This document shows, in pieces, positions 27,705 through 35,985 of a stretch of 56,692 nucleotides of DNA. The notes under the pieces were generated by a model. It was given only the letters and a program-made list of their open reading frames with translations. It was not told the origin of the DNA and searched no databases. This stretch comes from WVZH01 sp034430425 (GTDB lineage: Bacteria > Chloroflexota > Anaerolineae > Anaerolineales > E44-bin32): assembly GCA_034430425.1 (NCBI GenBank), contig DAOUEK010000092.1, positions 1-56,692 on the forward strand. The letters run 5' to 3'. The first letter of the stretch is position 1, and every line of letters begins with the position of its first letter. Both the position numbers and the translations under genes were made by a program.

Positions 27705-28190
27705 CTACTGCTCAACCGGACGGATGGCTACAATCGGCATCACCTCGACCAAAGCGTGATACCCCTCTGGCGTTTGTTCCAGCCGGTAACCGATAAATCG
27801 ACCCAATTGCCGGATGGCCGTCGGATGCCGTCGGGCATAATCCAGGACTTCTTTTTCCGCATCGTCGAGCAGCAAGCGCTGCGCCAACGCACTGAAGCGC
27901 CGGCGTCCGACGGTCACTTCAACCCGCGGTGTATTACTGATGTTCTGAAACCAATCCGATTTCTCTCCCCATCCGGAAGCCACAATATAGGTATCAGTAT
28001 CCCTGTCGTGGCGCATCACTTCCAGCACCACACGCCGCGCAAGACCGCTGACACGCCCCGTGTGAGTCATCATCAAGGCACGCTCACCCAGCAGCCAACC
28101 CAATCCCGCGCGATACAGCAAGATGGGGAAACGGAAGAAAATGCGCGTAAGGCCGCGTGGAGGTTTTACCGCGTGTACCTTTTCAGTCAT
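27705..28190 (-). CDS. Deazaflavin (F420)-dependent nitroreductase-like oxidoreductase
   Basis: 161 residues of the DDN/DUF385 split-barrel family: LTHTGR-like MMTHTGRVSGLARR, VLEVMRH, YIVASGWGEKSDWFQNI and NTPRVEVTVGRRRF are the family landmarks. Members use reduced F420 to reduce nitro- or enone-type compounds, or quinones. It overlaps the ferredoxin gene by eight bases, so the two are translated together. Presence of F420 use in this organism is inferred, as no F420 synthesis gene lies in the window. Confidence 0.85.
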   Translation of the reverse strand: MTEKVHAVKPPRGLTRIFFRFPILLYRAGLGWLLGERALMMTHTGRVSGLARRVVLEVMRHDRDTDTYIVASGWGEKSDWFQNISNTPRVEVTVGRRRFSALAQRLLLDDAEKEVLDYARRHPTAIRQLGRFIGYRLEQTPEGYHALVEVMPIVAIRPVEQ

Positions 28191-28446
28191 TGGGCACCTT
28201 CAATTCGATCGCCTTTTCCGGACACTGTAGCACGCAAGCGCCGCAGGCGATACAGCGCTCTCCGGATTCAAAAGTAACAACTCGCTTCTCATAATCCGGC
28301 CGCCAGCATCCAACCGGACAGACTTCGTAGCACTGCCAGACACCCTTGCAGCGTTCGGGGTAAAAGTGAATTTGGAGTTTACGCAAGCGGCGCGCCAGAT
28401 CGATGTGTTCCGTAAGCATCTCCAGCATGGAAGGGGATTCAGCCAT
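28183..28446 (-). CDS. Atypical two-cluster ferredoxin, partner of the HgcA-like gene
   Basis: 87 residues. Eight cysteines: C33, C39, C43, C47 and C65, C68, C71, C75. The second motif is a normal CxxCxxCxxxCP (CIACGACVLQCP). The first is C-x5-C-x3-CP-xx-C, in which the expected second ligand is Val36 and an extra Cys47 follows. It lies five bases after the methyltransferase/HgcA-like gene, the place occupied by hgcB next to hgcA. Unlike HgcB it ends KVPND with no C-terminal cysteines. Likely an electron donor to the corrinoid domain, or to the oxidoreductase next door. Confidence 0.85.
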   Translation of the reverse strand: MAESPSMLEMLTEHIDLARRLRKLQIHFYPERCKGVWQCYEVCPVGCWRPDYEKRVVTFESGERCIACGACVLQCPEKAIELKVPND

Positions 28447-28450
28447 ACGC

Positions 28451-30073
28451 TTACCTCCAACCCATCAAACGAGGGATCAGCCAATACGCCAGCCCTAATA
28501 ATACGGCGATGATCGCCTCCCAACCCCAGTTCGCCTGTTCACCACGCATGCGCGGGGACATTCCTTGCAATTCGGCGCCAACGAAAACTGAGAGCCCGGT
28601 TAATCCTACAACGCGATTGAAAATGTCCGCCAACGCCGTTGATTGTACGTACCACGAGTAGAGCAGCATCCCCACCAGTGCAATCAAGGTCAACGGCAGA
28701 CTCTTCGCCAAACCATCCTGACCGGGCAGCCAGGGAAGCGTGATGGTGTAAAACAGCGACAATCCGAGCATGGCGGCGAGTAAGGGCCAGAAACTGGAGG
28801 GCCAGATCAACATCACCGGGATGAGGATCAGCAGCGCATAAAAACCCATCGTGGCCGCCAACATCTCCAAGCGATCACGCAGCGGAAACCGTACCTGGCG
28901 CATGTCGTCGGTCTTTTTTCGCCCGGACTGGATGTAGGCTGGCAGATCCAAAGCGCGTACAGGCCCCCAATGTACACCCCACGTCGTCTGCTTGCGGATC
29001 AACCAACCATCCACGCCATTGGCACAGAGCTGCGGCAAAATCAGCGCTCGATGGTTAACCACTTCATCCAGCCGGCTGGTGCTTAAAGCGCCGATAATGC
29101 GCTCTGCGGTAAGAAAACCACCACCGGCCGCACACCAGACATTGATCCCGCCCGAGTCAACCACCAGCAGCCAGGCATGCAGCTTACTGTCAATAGCTTT
29201 TACCAGGCGCCGGACAGTGAGATCGAAATTTCCGGTCAACAAAACCGGCGAATCTGGAGTCGGTTGGCCAATGGCATACAAGCCTGGTTGCACCTTTGGA
29301 TATGGCGGTATGATGCGAAAGAAAACCGCCCAGAGATCGACCAACAAAGTCCGCAGACTCAACCGATGGCGAAGGCGGCCCTTGAATGAGATGGGCAATG
29401 GTTGTGCGCCGTCATCGAGCTTGGGTTCCGCCAGGAATAGACATAACGAACCCATCCATTCGGAATCGATGATCCCTGCGCGAAAACCGACACGTTCGAG
29501 CATCCCTTGAAAATTGCGCAGTGGATGCGTCGTCGTGCGTGTCAGCAGCCAGGTGATGAAACGCAAGGGGATGTGTACCATCGCAACCGCGATGCGGGCG
29601 ATCCATCCGGGTGGTGATGTCTCATCCAAGATCGCCAATCGCCCGCCGGGCGCCAGCAAGGAACGACAAGCCGAAAGCACGTATGCTTGGGCATCCCGCG
29701 ATAGTTCACTGAAAGCCAGGCTGCTGACAATGAGGTCGAAACTGCCTGGATCAAACCGCTCGACGATTAAAACGGCGTCCATATGTTCCAGAACGACGCC
29801 GTCATCTAATCCCGAAGCGGCCAGCCGGTTTTCTGCTTGTGCCAGCATCCCGGCGTCGAGATCAATCCCCACGACCTCGGCGCCCTTCGCCGCCATGGCA
29901 ACCGTGAGTGCGCCAGTCCCGCAGCCAATTTCAAGCACACGCATTCCTTGCTGGACAAGACACCTGACAAGTCGATCCTGCAACTTGTGGAGCTTTCCCA
30001 GGGTAAGCAATTGTATGCCGCGATCGTACTTCTCCGGTTGAGTCTCCAACCACTTCATAAACACAGTTGCCAT
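28451..30073 (-). CDS. SAM-methyltransferase fused to HgcA-like corrinoid/membrane protein
   Basis: 540 residues in three parts. Residues 1-215: class I SAM methyltransferase (LEIGCGTG at 47-54, VVGIDLD 67-73, UbiE-like). Residues 255-400: the HgcA/CdhD-type corrinoid domain, with PGLYAIGQPTPDSPVLLTGN (263-282) and the cap-helix motif GINVWCAAGG (309-318), Cys314 being the predicted lower cobalt ligand. Further along, VVNHRALILPQL and GPVRALDLPAY match HgcA. Residues 405-535: about five membrane helices, as in HgcA. Odd points: the motif's usual Lys is Gly, the C-terminus differs, and the methyltransferase fusion is unusual. Methyl acceptor unknown. First gene of a TetR-operator-controlled four-gene unit. 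Confidence 0.88.
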   Translation of the reverse strand: MATVFMKWLETQPEKYDRGIQLLTLGKLHKLQDRLVRCLVQQGMRVLEIGCGTGALTVAMAAKGAEVVGIDLDAGMLAQAENRLAASGLDDGVVLEHMDAVLIVERFDPGSFDLIVSSLAFSELSRDAQAYVLSACRSLLAPGGRLAILDETSPPGWIARIAVAMVHIPLRFITWLLTRTTTHPLRNFQGMLERVGFRAGIIDSEWMGSLCLFLAEPKLDDGAQPLPISFKGRLRHRLSLRTLLVDLWAVFFRIIPPYPKVQPGLYAIGQPTPDSPVLLTGNFDLTVRRLVKAIDSKLHAWLLVVDSGGINVWCAAGGGFLTAERIIGALSTSRLDEVVNHRALILPQLCANGVDGWLIRKQTTWGVHWGPVRALDLPAYIQSGRKKTDDMRQVRFPLRDRLEMLAATMGFYALLILIPVMLIWPSSFWPLLAAMLGLSLFYTITLPWLPGQDGLAKSLPLTLIALVGMLLYSWYVQSTALADIFNRVVGLTGLSVFVGAELQGMSPRMRGEQANWGWEAIIAVLLGLAYWLIPRLMGWR

Positions 30074-30101
30074 TCTGCATACCCTCAGTATGAAATAATA
30101 T

Positions 30102-30150
30102 ACTGACCAGTCAGTCTATTAGAGTATATTTACATTTCGTGTTGAGTCAA
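30102..30150 (-). promoter_or_regulatory. Promoter and TetR operator of the HgcA-like unit
   Basis: TTGACT (30145-30150) and TATACT (30123-30128) are 16 bases apart on the minus strand. Seven bases beyond the -10 box is ACTGAC-CA-GTCAGT (30102-30115), identical to the operator before tetR at 26668-26681. This is direct evidence that the TetR at 26046-26648 governs this unit too. Confidence 0.8.
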
Positions 30151-30174
30151 GCACGATCAAACATGTCATTGTGC

Positions 30175-30180
30175 TATAAT
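30175..30180 (+). promoter_or_regulatory. -10 box of a probable leaderless transcript
   Basis: TATAAT ends seven bases before the ATG at 30187, so transcription should start at or next to the start codon. No clear -35 box is present at the usual distance. Confidence 0.55.
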
Positions 30181-30186
30181 CCCTGC

Positions 30187-30933
30187 ATGGAAAAACAATC
30201 GCAAACACAAGACGCGAACAGCGCCAATAGCTCTTTATCAGAATCCAATGTGATCCTTTTTAATCGCAGCCAGTTGTATGCCGCCTTGCTGCCACTGGCA
30301 TTCGTCACGGGAATTGCCGTCGGTTTTTTGTTTTGGGGCAACCAAACCCAGAATCAAGTCGGAACCGCCGAAGCGCAGTCCCCAAGCCCCCAATCCGAAA
30401 CCCCCACTGCCCAAGCCCAGACACGCCTGGACATCGACGTCGATGATGATCCGGCTATAGGTCCCGAAAACGCGCCCATCACGATCATTGAATTCAGCGA
30501 CTACGCTTGCGGCTATTGCCGTCGCTTCCACGAACAGACTTTCCCGGCACTGCTCGAAAAATATCCGGATCAAATCCGATTCGTCTATCGTGATCTCCCC
30601 GTCGTCGGCGGCTACGAAGCGGCACAAGCAGCCGAATGTGCTGATGAACAAGGTGCTTTTTGGGACTTTCACGATCTGCTATTCTCGGGCGGGCTGGGAT
30701 TTGACGAAAACGCTTACCGCGAGTATGCGGAGAGGGTTGGCATCGACGCCGATTCACTCATGGAATGCGTCACGGAAGAACGTATGGCTGAGGAGGTTGA
30801 AGCGGATGCCCAGTATGCGTTTAATTTGGGCGCCAATGGAACCCCGACATTTTTCATCAACGGCATTCCGCTTGTTGGCGCACGGCCCATTTCAGATTTT
30901 GTGGCGATTATTGACAACGAACTCGAGAACTAA
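30187..30933 (+). CDS. DsbA-like thiol oxidoreductase, membrane-anchored
   Basis: 248 residues from ATG 30187 (an upstream in-frame ATG at 30139 gives an odd 16-residue extension). One anchor helix at residues 31-50, a Pro/Gln-rich linker, then a DsbA/BdbD thioredoxin fold: active site CGYC (108-111) and cis-Pro loop GTPTFFING. Predicted to form disulfides outside the membrane. No RBS is present and the -10 box TATAAT lies just ahead of the ATG, so the mRNA may be leaderless. Two further Cys (CADEQGAFW and MECVTE) may form a structural disulfide. Followed by a strong terminator. Confidence 0.9.
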   Translation: MEKQSQTQDANSANSSLSESNVILFNRSQLYAALLPLAFVTGIAVGFLFWGNQTQNQVGTAEAQSPSPQSETPTAQAQTRLDIDVDDDPAIGPENAPITIIEFSDYACGYCRRFHEQTFPALLEKYPDQIRFVYRDLPVVGGYEAAQAAECADEQGAFWDFHDLLFSGGLGFDENAYREYAERVGIDADSLMECVTEERMAEEVEADAQYAFNLGANGTPTFFINGIPLVGARPISDFVAIIDNELEN

Positions 30934-30967
30934 TCGAGACGGCAATCCCCAGAGCTAAACGGTTAAG

Positions 30968-30999
30968 AAAAAGCGCCGAACACAAATTCGGCGCTTTTT
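30968..30999. terminator. Bidirectional terminator
   Basis: AAAAAGCGCCGAA and TTCGGCGCTTTTT form a 13-base perfect stem with a six-base loop. With A and T runs on both sides it can end both the DsbA-like transcript (+) and the GGDEF-EAL transcript (-). Confidence 0.88.
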
Positions 31000-31025
31000 G
31001 CTTTTGTAATAATTCAGAACCGAAA

Positions 31026-32810
31026 TCAAGCAATTTTCCGGACAGGATCTCCCTTCCCGATCCTCTTTAATCCCGGCTGCGTTATCTCTTCAGGAGATTC
31101 TGTGCTTTCCATCAGAGAACCTTTCCTCAGCACTGCAGGAATGTCCATCCCATTGATCGGCCTTCCCAGATAATACCCCTGCGCAGCATCACAACCCTGG
31201 GCATAGAGGATCGAGAGCTGATCCACCGTTTCAACCCCTTCGGCGATGACTTCCAATCGCAGGCTGTGAGCCATGGCGATGATCGCCTTCGAAATTGCCG
31301 CATCGTCCGAATTGTTGGTCAGATCCTTAACGAAAGTCTGGGCGATTTTTAGCGTATCGATGGGGAACTTCCGCAGATAACTCAAAGACGAATAACCCGT
31401 ACCAAAATCATCAATCGAGATGCGCACACCCAAATCTTTCAAGCGCATTAATGTCGAACTGCTGGTTTCCGTTTGCTCCATGAGAGTGCCTTCTGTGAGT
31501 TCCAATTCCAGGCGTCCGGGTTCGAGTTCGGTTTCCAGCAAAATACGTTCGATAACATTATAAAATCCACCCTGCCGGAATTGACGCGCCGATAAATTAA
31601 CCGAAATACGAAAAGGTGTTTCGATAAGGTCCATCCACTCCTGCACACTCACACAAGCTTTGCGAATAACCCACTCCCCGATGGGAATAATCAACTCGGT
31701 TTCCTCAGCCAGATCGATGAAGCGGCTCGGGGACAGCAATCCATAATTGGGCAGATTCCAGCGCAGCAACGCTTCCAGACCAATGATTTTGCCGCTGCGC
31801 AGGTTCACGATGGGTTGATAGTGCAGGATAAACTCGTTGCGATCCAAGGCATGATAAAGGCCGCTGCGGAAAGTCAGCCGTTCCGTTGCGCGCAGATTCA
31901 TCTCGGCGGCGTAAAACTGGTAATTGCTGCAGCCCTTCTCTTTTGCGCGGTACATCGACCGATCCGCAAATTTCAGTAAATCTTTGGCGTTTTGGGCATC
32001 CATCGGATAAAGAGAGATACCGATGCTCGTGGTGATAAAAACCTCACGCTCGCCAACGTGAAATGGCGGCGCCAGAACATTGATGATTTTATGCGCCACG
32101 ATAACCGGTATATCGCTTTTCGGGAGACCATCGAGGATGATGATGAACTCATCACCACCCAATCTGGCGACGGTATCGGTCGCTCGCACACATTTCTTCA
32201 GCCGTTCGGCGACAGCCTGCAGGACGATATCTCCAGTATCATGCCCGAGCGTGTCGTTGATCACCTTGAAATTATCCAGGTCGAGGAACATCAACGCCAC
32301 CTGTTCATCGTTGCGATCGGCGCGGGCCAGCGCCTGAGTCAAACGGTCTTTGAATAACGTACGATTCGCCAATCCGGTTAGATGATCGTACTGGGCGAGA
32401 TAAGACAGTCGCTCTTCGGCCTGCTTGCGTTCGATGGCGTAGCGCAGCGATCGTGTGAGCAGATTGCCGTCCCCCTCTCCCTTCACCAGGCAATCCTGTG
32501 CTCCTGCTTTAATCGCTTCTACAACGACCTGCTCATCGGAGGCATCACTCAAAGCAACAATAGGCAGGTTTGGAAATTCGGAATTAATCACACGTATCGA
32601 TTCCACACCTTGCGCATCAGCCAGGGAAAGATTGAGTAATACGATATCAAAGGAATTCTCTCGCAAATGATCAACTGCTCGTTGAAAGACCTTCTCGTGA
32701 TGAAACGAGACGCCTTTTATATTCGATTCCTCGAGCATTCCCTGTATATACCCGGCGTCAGAAGGACTGCCCTCGACAACCAGCACCTTGATTTCGTGCG
32801 AGCTCGTCAT
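31026..32810 (-). CDS. GGDEF-EAL protein with degenerate receiver domain
   Basis: 594 residues: a receiver-like domain (1-125), GGDEF (about 145-305) and EAL (about 320-575). The GGDEF core RLGGDEFIII is intact and EAL (GLEALLRW) is present with DDFGTGYSSL, so both diguanylate cyclase and c-di-GMP phosphodiesterase activity are possible. In the receiver, the phospho-acceptor position reads LLNLSLADAQG (Asn60, not Asp) and the acidic pocket reads VEGSPS, so phosphorylation seems lost. The remaining KAGAQDCLVKGEG keeps the conserved Lys. Convergent with the DsbA-like gene and sharing its terminator. Confidence 0.92.
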   Translation of the reverse strand: MTSSHEIKVLVVEGSPSDAGYIQGMLEESNIKGVSFHHEKVFQRAVDHLRENSFDIVLLNLSLADAQGVESIRVINSEFPNLPIVALSDASDEQVVVEAIKAGAQDCLVKGEGDGNLLTRSLRYAIERKQAEERLSYLAQYDHLTGLANRTLFKDRLTQALARADRNDEQVALMFLDLDNFKVINDTLGHDTGDIVLQAVAERLKKCVRATDTVARLGGDEFIIILDGLPKSDIPVIVAHKIINVLAPPFHVGEREVFITTSIGISLYPMDAQNAKDLLKFADRSMYRAKEKGCSNYQFYAAEMNLRATERLTFRSGLYHALDRNEFILHYQPIVNLRSGKIIGLEALLRWNLPNYGLLSPSRFIDLAEETELIIPIGEWVIRKACVSVQEWMDLIETPFRISVNLSARQFRQGGFYNVIERILLETELEPGRLELELTEGTLMEQTETSSSTLMRLKDLGVRISIDDFGTGYSSLSYLRKFPIDTLKIAQTFVKDLTNNSDDAAISKAIIAMAHSLRLEVIAEGVETVDQLSILYAQGCDAAQGYYLGRPINGMDIPAVLRKGSLMESTESPEEITQPGLKRIGKGDPVRKIA

Positions 32811-33197
32811 CTCATCTACCCTTTAGAATCTAATGAACTTCGCCATGTGTGATGAATTCACACACCCTCTAACACATGAAGGTCCGGGCCTATTTGTTGG
32901 GCCATTCCAATGAAAGCTGCGATGTTCAGAGGATACTTCACGATACCACCAACTGTGCATACAATCACATTCGCATTACTAAGAGTTCTTGGCGCATAAA
33001 GGATTCACGGCAAATTACAATACGATTTACACGTACAAATCCTCCGTGTTAGGCCTTCCCATCGTACAAGAAACTCACCAGCTTCCGACCTTACGGAAAC
33101 CCTACAAACCTGGTTCTACATAATACACCAGGTTAAGCACGGTTTGTACAACAAGTTAACCCGCTTCTACTGGGCTACGGCATTCTTTGGAAGTCGT
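32811..33197. other. Gene-free stretch, about 390 bases
   Basis: Between two genes on the same (minus) strand. A CCTGG/CCAGG hairpin near 33112-33135 and a few A/T-rich runs are visible. No start codon with RBS, tRNA or riboswitch pattern could be supported. Confidence 0.4.
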
Positions 33198-35069
33198 CTA
33201 TGGCGACGGACTTTCGATTTCCACAACAACCATGCGGTGATCGGATGCCAGTGAGGTTGACGCCCATGCGGAAATGGGATTCAGGCCACGCAGCCAGACG
33301 AAGTCGATACGCGAACGCGGATCGATCGCCGGGCTGGTTGGTGGAGCTGGATCGATCCCTAAAAGCACAAAAGGATCTTCGAAACCAGCCGCCAGGATCG
33401 CCTGCGGGACGGGTTCATGGTATTCAGCGTTGAAATCGCCGCCAAAGACCGCATTGGAACGATCGGTTATAAATTCCAGCGCTTCCGAAATTTGTGTCTG
33501 TGTGTCTTCATCACTCAAACCCATCCAGATCCCGTAGGCGTTCAAGGGCTCTCCGTCGAATGTTAGATTCACCCGGATGATGCCCGTTTGTTCCTGCAGA
33601 CTCGTCAACCGTTGTTGTTCAGAAGACGCCACAGGTCCTCGATAAAGAACTGCGATACCTGTAAGATGTTCAACCGCAGGCAGATAAACCTGATTCATAT
33701 TCAATTGGCGGGCAAGATAATATGCATCGTCCACGCCGTAGCTGGTGATACGCGCTGTATCCACTTCCTGTAGTACTAACACATCGATCTCAGCTTCCCC
33801 AATCGTGCGCGCCATGTCCGCCAAGGTAAAATGCCATAAGTCATCAAAACCATAATGGATGTTATAGGTGGCGAGTCGCACGACATCATCGCTGTAGAAA
33901 TCCTGCGCTGGCTTCGGCCAGGCTTTCACCAGCGTGAAAACGAGTACGCCCAGCACAAGCACACCATCTGGAACGAGACGGAACTTCGGATGCGAGAAGA
34001 AAGAATCGACGGCGCCCTGCGCAACACTTCCCGCACCAACCATCACGCCCGCCGTTAGAAAGACGATCCACCCATACCCTCGCAAGACGGGAAGTGTATA
34101 TGCGTAAGTGAATGTAAAGGCGTATAAGAAGTTTAGCAGCAAGAACAACAACATACCCAACGCTATGTTACTGCCAGAAATCCGATAGGTTTTCGGTGTC
34201 CTCTCCAAGGCAGAACCGAAGTTGAGTAAAGCCGCAAACTGTGCCAGGAGCAAGGCCAATAAACTCAAGCCACCCTCAGAGAAATAGCCTACGATCAATC
34301 CTAAAAGCAGCAGCAAGGATATACCGATACCGGCCAGTGAACTTTGGAAAACACGCACGAACATATCCCGTACCGATGTTATGGTAAACAAGACCAACAT
34401 TCCCATAAGTGCTGCAGCCGAAGCGAAATATGTGGTTGAACTCCAGCGCGCCACAGCATTGGGAAACGATAGCAGCGAGATCTGCAAGAATATAAATCCA
34501 CACAATGCGATCCCGTCCACGACACGGATACCAGTAATTTCGATTTCCTCATCATTCGTTTGTCGGAAGAGTATGATGGCTAAGGAAATTACAGCAAGAC
34601 CCCACAGTATCTGCACAGACAGCCAGGAACTGCGCAGGCTGATATCATACGTATCCCCGGCGGCGCGCAATAACTGATCCAGAACCAACGCGCTGAGCAT
34701 GGTCAGCACAAACGATCGTCGCTTGATCTGCAAGTGGGTCGTCAGGTAGAGACTCCCAAAAGCGACGGCGAACAACGATCCCCAAAAGCGTACACCGGCC
34801 AGATTGACCGACAAGCTGACACGTGCAAGCGCCGTCAATGCCGCAAACACCAATGCCCGCCGGTTTCGATTCTTTTTCGGAGTCCAGAGCGGTGCAATAA
34901 AGGCCAGCACCACCAGGAGATTGCTGATCACGAGCCAGGCATCGACAGGTCCTTCGAATATCTGATCGTAGATAATGCCAAATAATACGGAGAAAACCAC
35001 CCGCAATGCTTGCAGGAAAAAGAGAAAGACAGATACAGACACGACCGAATCAAGGCCTCGCAGTTTCAT
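33198..35069 (-). CDS. Polytopic membrane protein with C-terminal EEP phosphatase/nuclease domain
   Basis: 623 residues. Residues 1-360 contain about ten or more membrane helices. The C-terminal 245 residues are an endonuclease/exonuclease/phosphatase fold: RLATYNIHYGFDDLW, DVLVLQEVD, FGGDFNA, RIDFVWL and SDHRMVVVEI cover the metal and phosphate-binding sites. By topology the EEP domain may face either side. Related EEP proteins cleave phospholipids, sphingolipids or DNA; this one is membrane bound and its substrate unknown. RBS AAGGAG precedes ATG 35069. It stands alone. Confidence 0.82.
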   Translation of the reverse strand: MKLRGLDSVVSVSVFLFFLQALRVVFSVLFGIIYDQIFEGPVDAWLVISNLLVVLAFIAPLWTPKKNRNRRALVFAALTALARVSLSVNLAGVRFWGSLFAVAFGSLYLTTHLQIKRRSFVLTMLSALVLDQLLRAAGDTYDISLRSSWLSVQILWGLAVISLAIILFRQTNDEEIEITGIRVVDGIALCGFIFLQISLLSFPNAVARWSSTTYFASAAALMGMLVLFTITSVRDMFVRVFQSSLAGIGISLLLLLGLIVGYFSEGGLSLLALLLAQFAALLNFGSALERTPKTYRISGSNIALGMLLFLLLNFLYAFTFTYAYTLPVLRGYGWIVFLTAGVMVGAGSVAQGAVDSFFSHPKFRLVPDGVLVLGVLVFTLVKAWPKPAQDFYSDDVVRLATYNIHYGFDDLWHFTLADMARTIGEAEIDVLVLQEVDTARITSYGVDDAYYLARQLNMNQVYLPAVEHLTGIAVLYRGPVASSEQQRLTSLQEQTGIIRVNLTFDGEPLNAYGIWMGLSDEDTQTQISEALEFITDRSNAVFGGDFNAEYHEPVPQAILAAGFEDPFVLLGIDPAPPTSPAIDPRSRIDFVWLRGLNPISAWASTSLASDHRMVVVEIESPSP

Positions 35070-35166
35070 CGTATTCTCCTTTTATGAAGTCTCATCTGAC
35101 CTGCGAATCATAAACGCAACCCGAGATTCGCCCCGGGCAAGGACATCGATGAGCCAAACGATCCAA

Positions 35167-35943
35167 TCATGGATAGAAATCCTTAAGTTCGTTCACCGGA
35201 AGGGTAATCAAACCTTCTTCCTGTTCACCCACCTGAGTCACGTGACGTGGCTCTTCTCCCACCAATAAGGCGGTGTAGGCAGCCACCAAAGCATCCAATC
35301 CATCTGCTTCGAAGAGACCCTCCAGGGGCAGATTTCCCGTCAGTAAGTGATGGCGTGTCATTTCTTCGAGTACGCGCAGGGGATTGAAAATATCGAATCC
35401 TTCTTGATAAAGCAGCAGCTGGCGCTGCATGCGCCCTTCGAGGGTTCGCTTCAACAGCGGCCGATGTCCCAGGAGGACGGAAAAGCAAGCATGCGGATTG
35501 ACTTCTATCAGTGTATGCCCAGCAGGTTCTTTGCCGATGAAAAACGGCTGAAAGGACATCTCTTGCAAGCGGTGAAAAAGACGAAATCCATTCCGAACCC
35601 ATCCAGGTGCCTTTTGTTCGTCTGCCGGCGTGTTGTAAAGACGTATGTTCCGCTGACGCAGCAAAAATTCACACACACGCCACTTCGCCCAGGTTATTCC
35701 ATCCGGCTGCAGATTGTGTCGGCGACGGATTTCAGATTGTCGCATCAGGCCCAAATTTGGACCTTGTGGTGCGGCTATGGCGACGATGACATTTTCCAAT
35801 CCCGCCACGAATGCCAACACGGATTCGATATCCCCCTGATCCGATGCCAGGATTTGTTTTCGTTTATCGATGACAGCATAGTCGATAGGACGCGTTCCCG
35901 CCGTTGGATCGATTCCCATATATGCAACATCTGAAAAAAGCAT
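35167..35943 (-). CDS. DUF429 (RNase H-like predicted nuclease) protein
   Basis: 258 residues from ATG 35943 (GGAGG five bases upstream; ATG 35946 sits too close to it). The N-terminus VAYMGIDPTAGTRPIDYAVID has the G-x-D-x-A/x-G pattern of the RNase H-like fold, followed by VIVAIAAPQGP (second acidic strand, with Ala in place of the usual Asp), LIEVNPHACF (third) and EADGLDALVAAYTA (last). These fit the DUF429 family, proposed to be nucleases on comparative grounds. Loss of the second acidic residue could weaken catalysis. It ends close to a degenerate phosphatase gene. Confidence 0.7.
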   Translation of the reverse strand: MLFSDVAYMGIDPTAGTRPIDYAVIDKRKQILASDQGDIESVLAFVAGLENVIVAIAAPQGPNLGLMRQSEIRRRHNLQPDGITWAKWRVCEFLLRQRNIRLYNTPADEQKAPGWVRNGFRLFHRLQEMSFQPFFIGKEPAGHTLIEVNPHACFSVLLGHRPLLKRTLEGRMQRQLLLYQEGFDIFNPLRVLEEMTRHHLLTGNLPLEGLFEADGLDALVAAYTALLVGEEPRHVTQVGEQEEGLITLPVNELKDFYP

Positions 35944-35985
35944 CATGTCCTCCCACCTCGGACGTGTTTGCAAAACACGTCATCG

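Noticed and set aside
28451..30073. Naming the gene hgcA and calling mercury methylation
   Set aside because: The cap-helix Lys is Gly, a methyltransferase domain is fused, and the ferredoxin differs from HgcB. The family resemblance is strong but the function is not shown.
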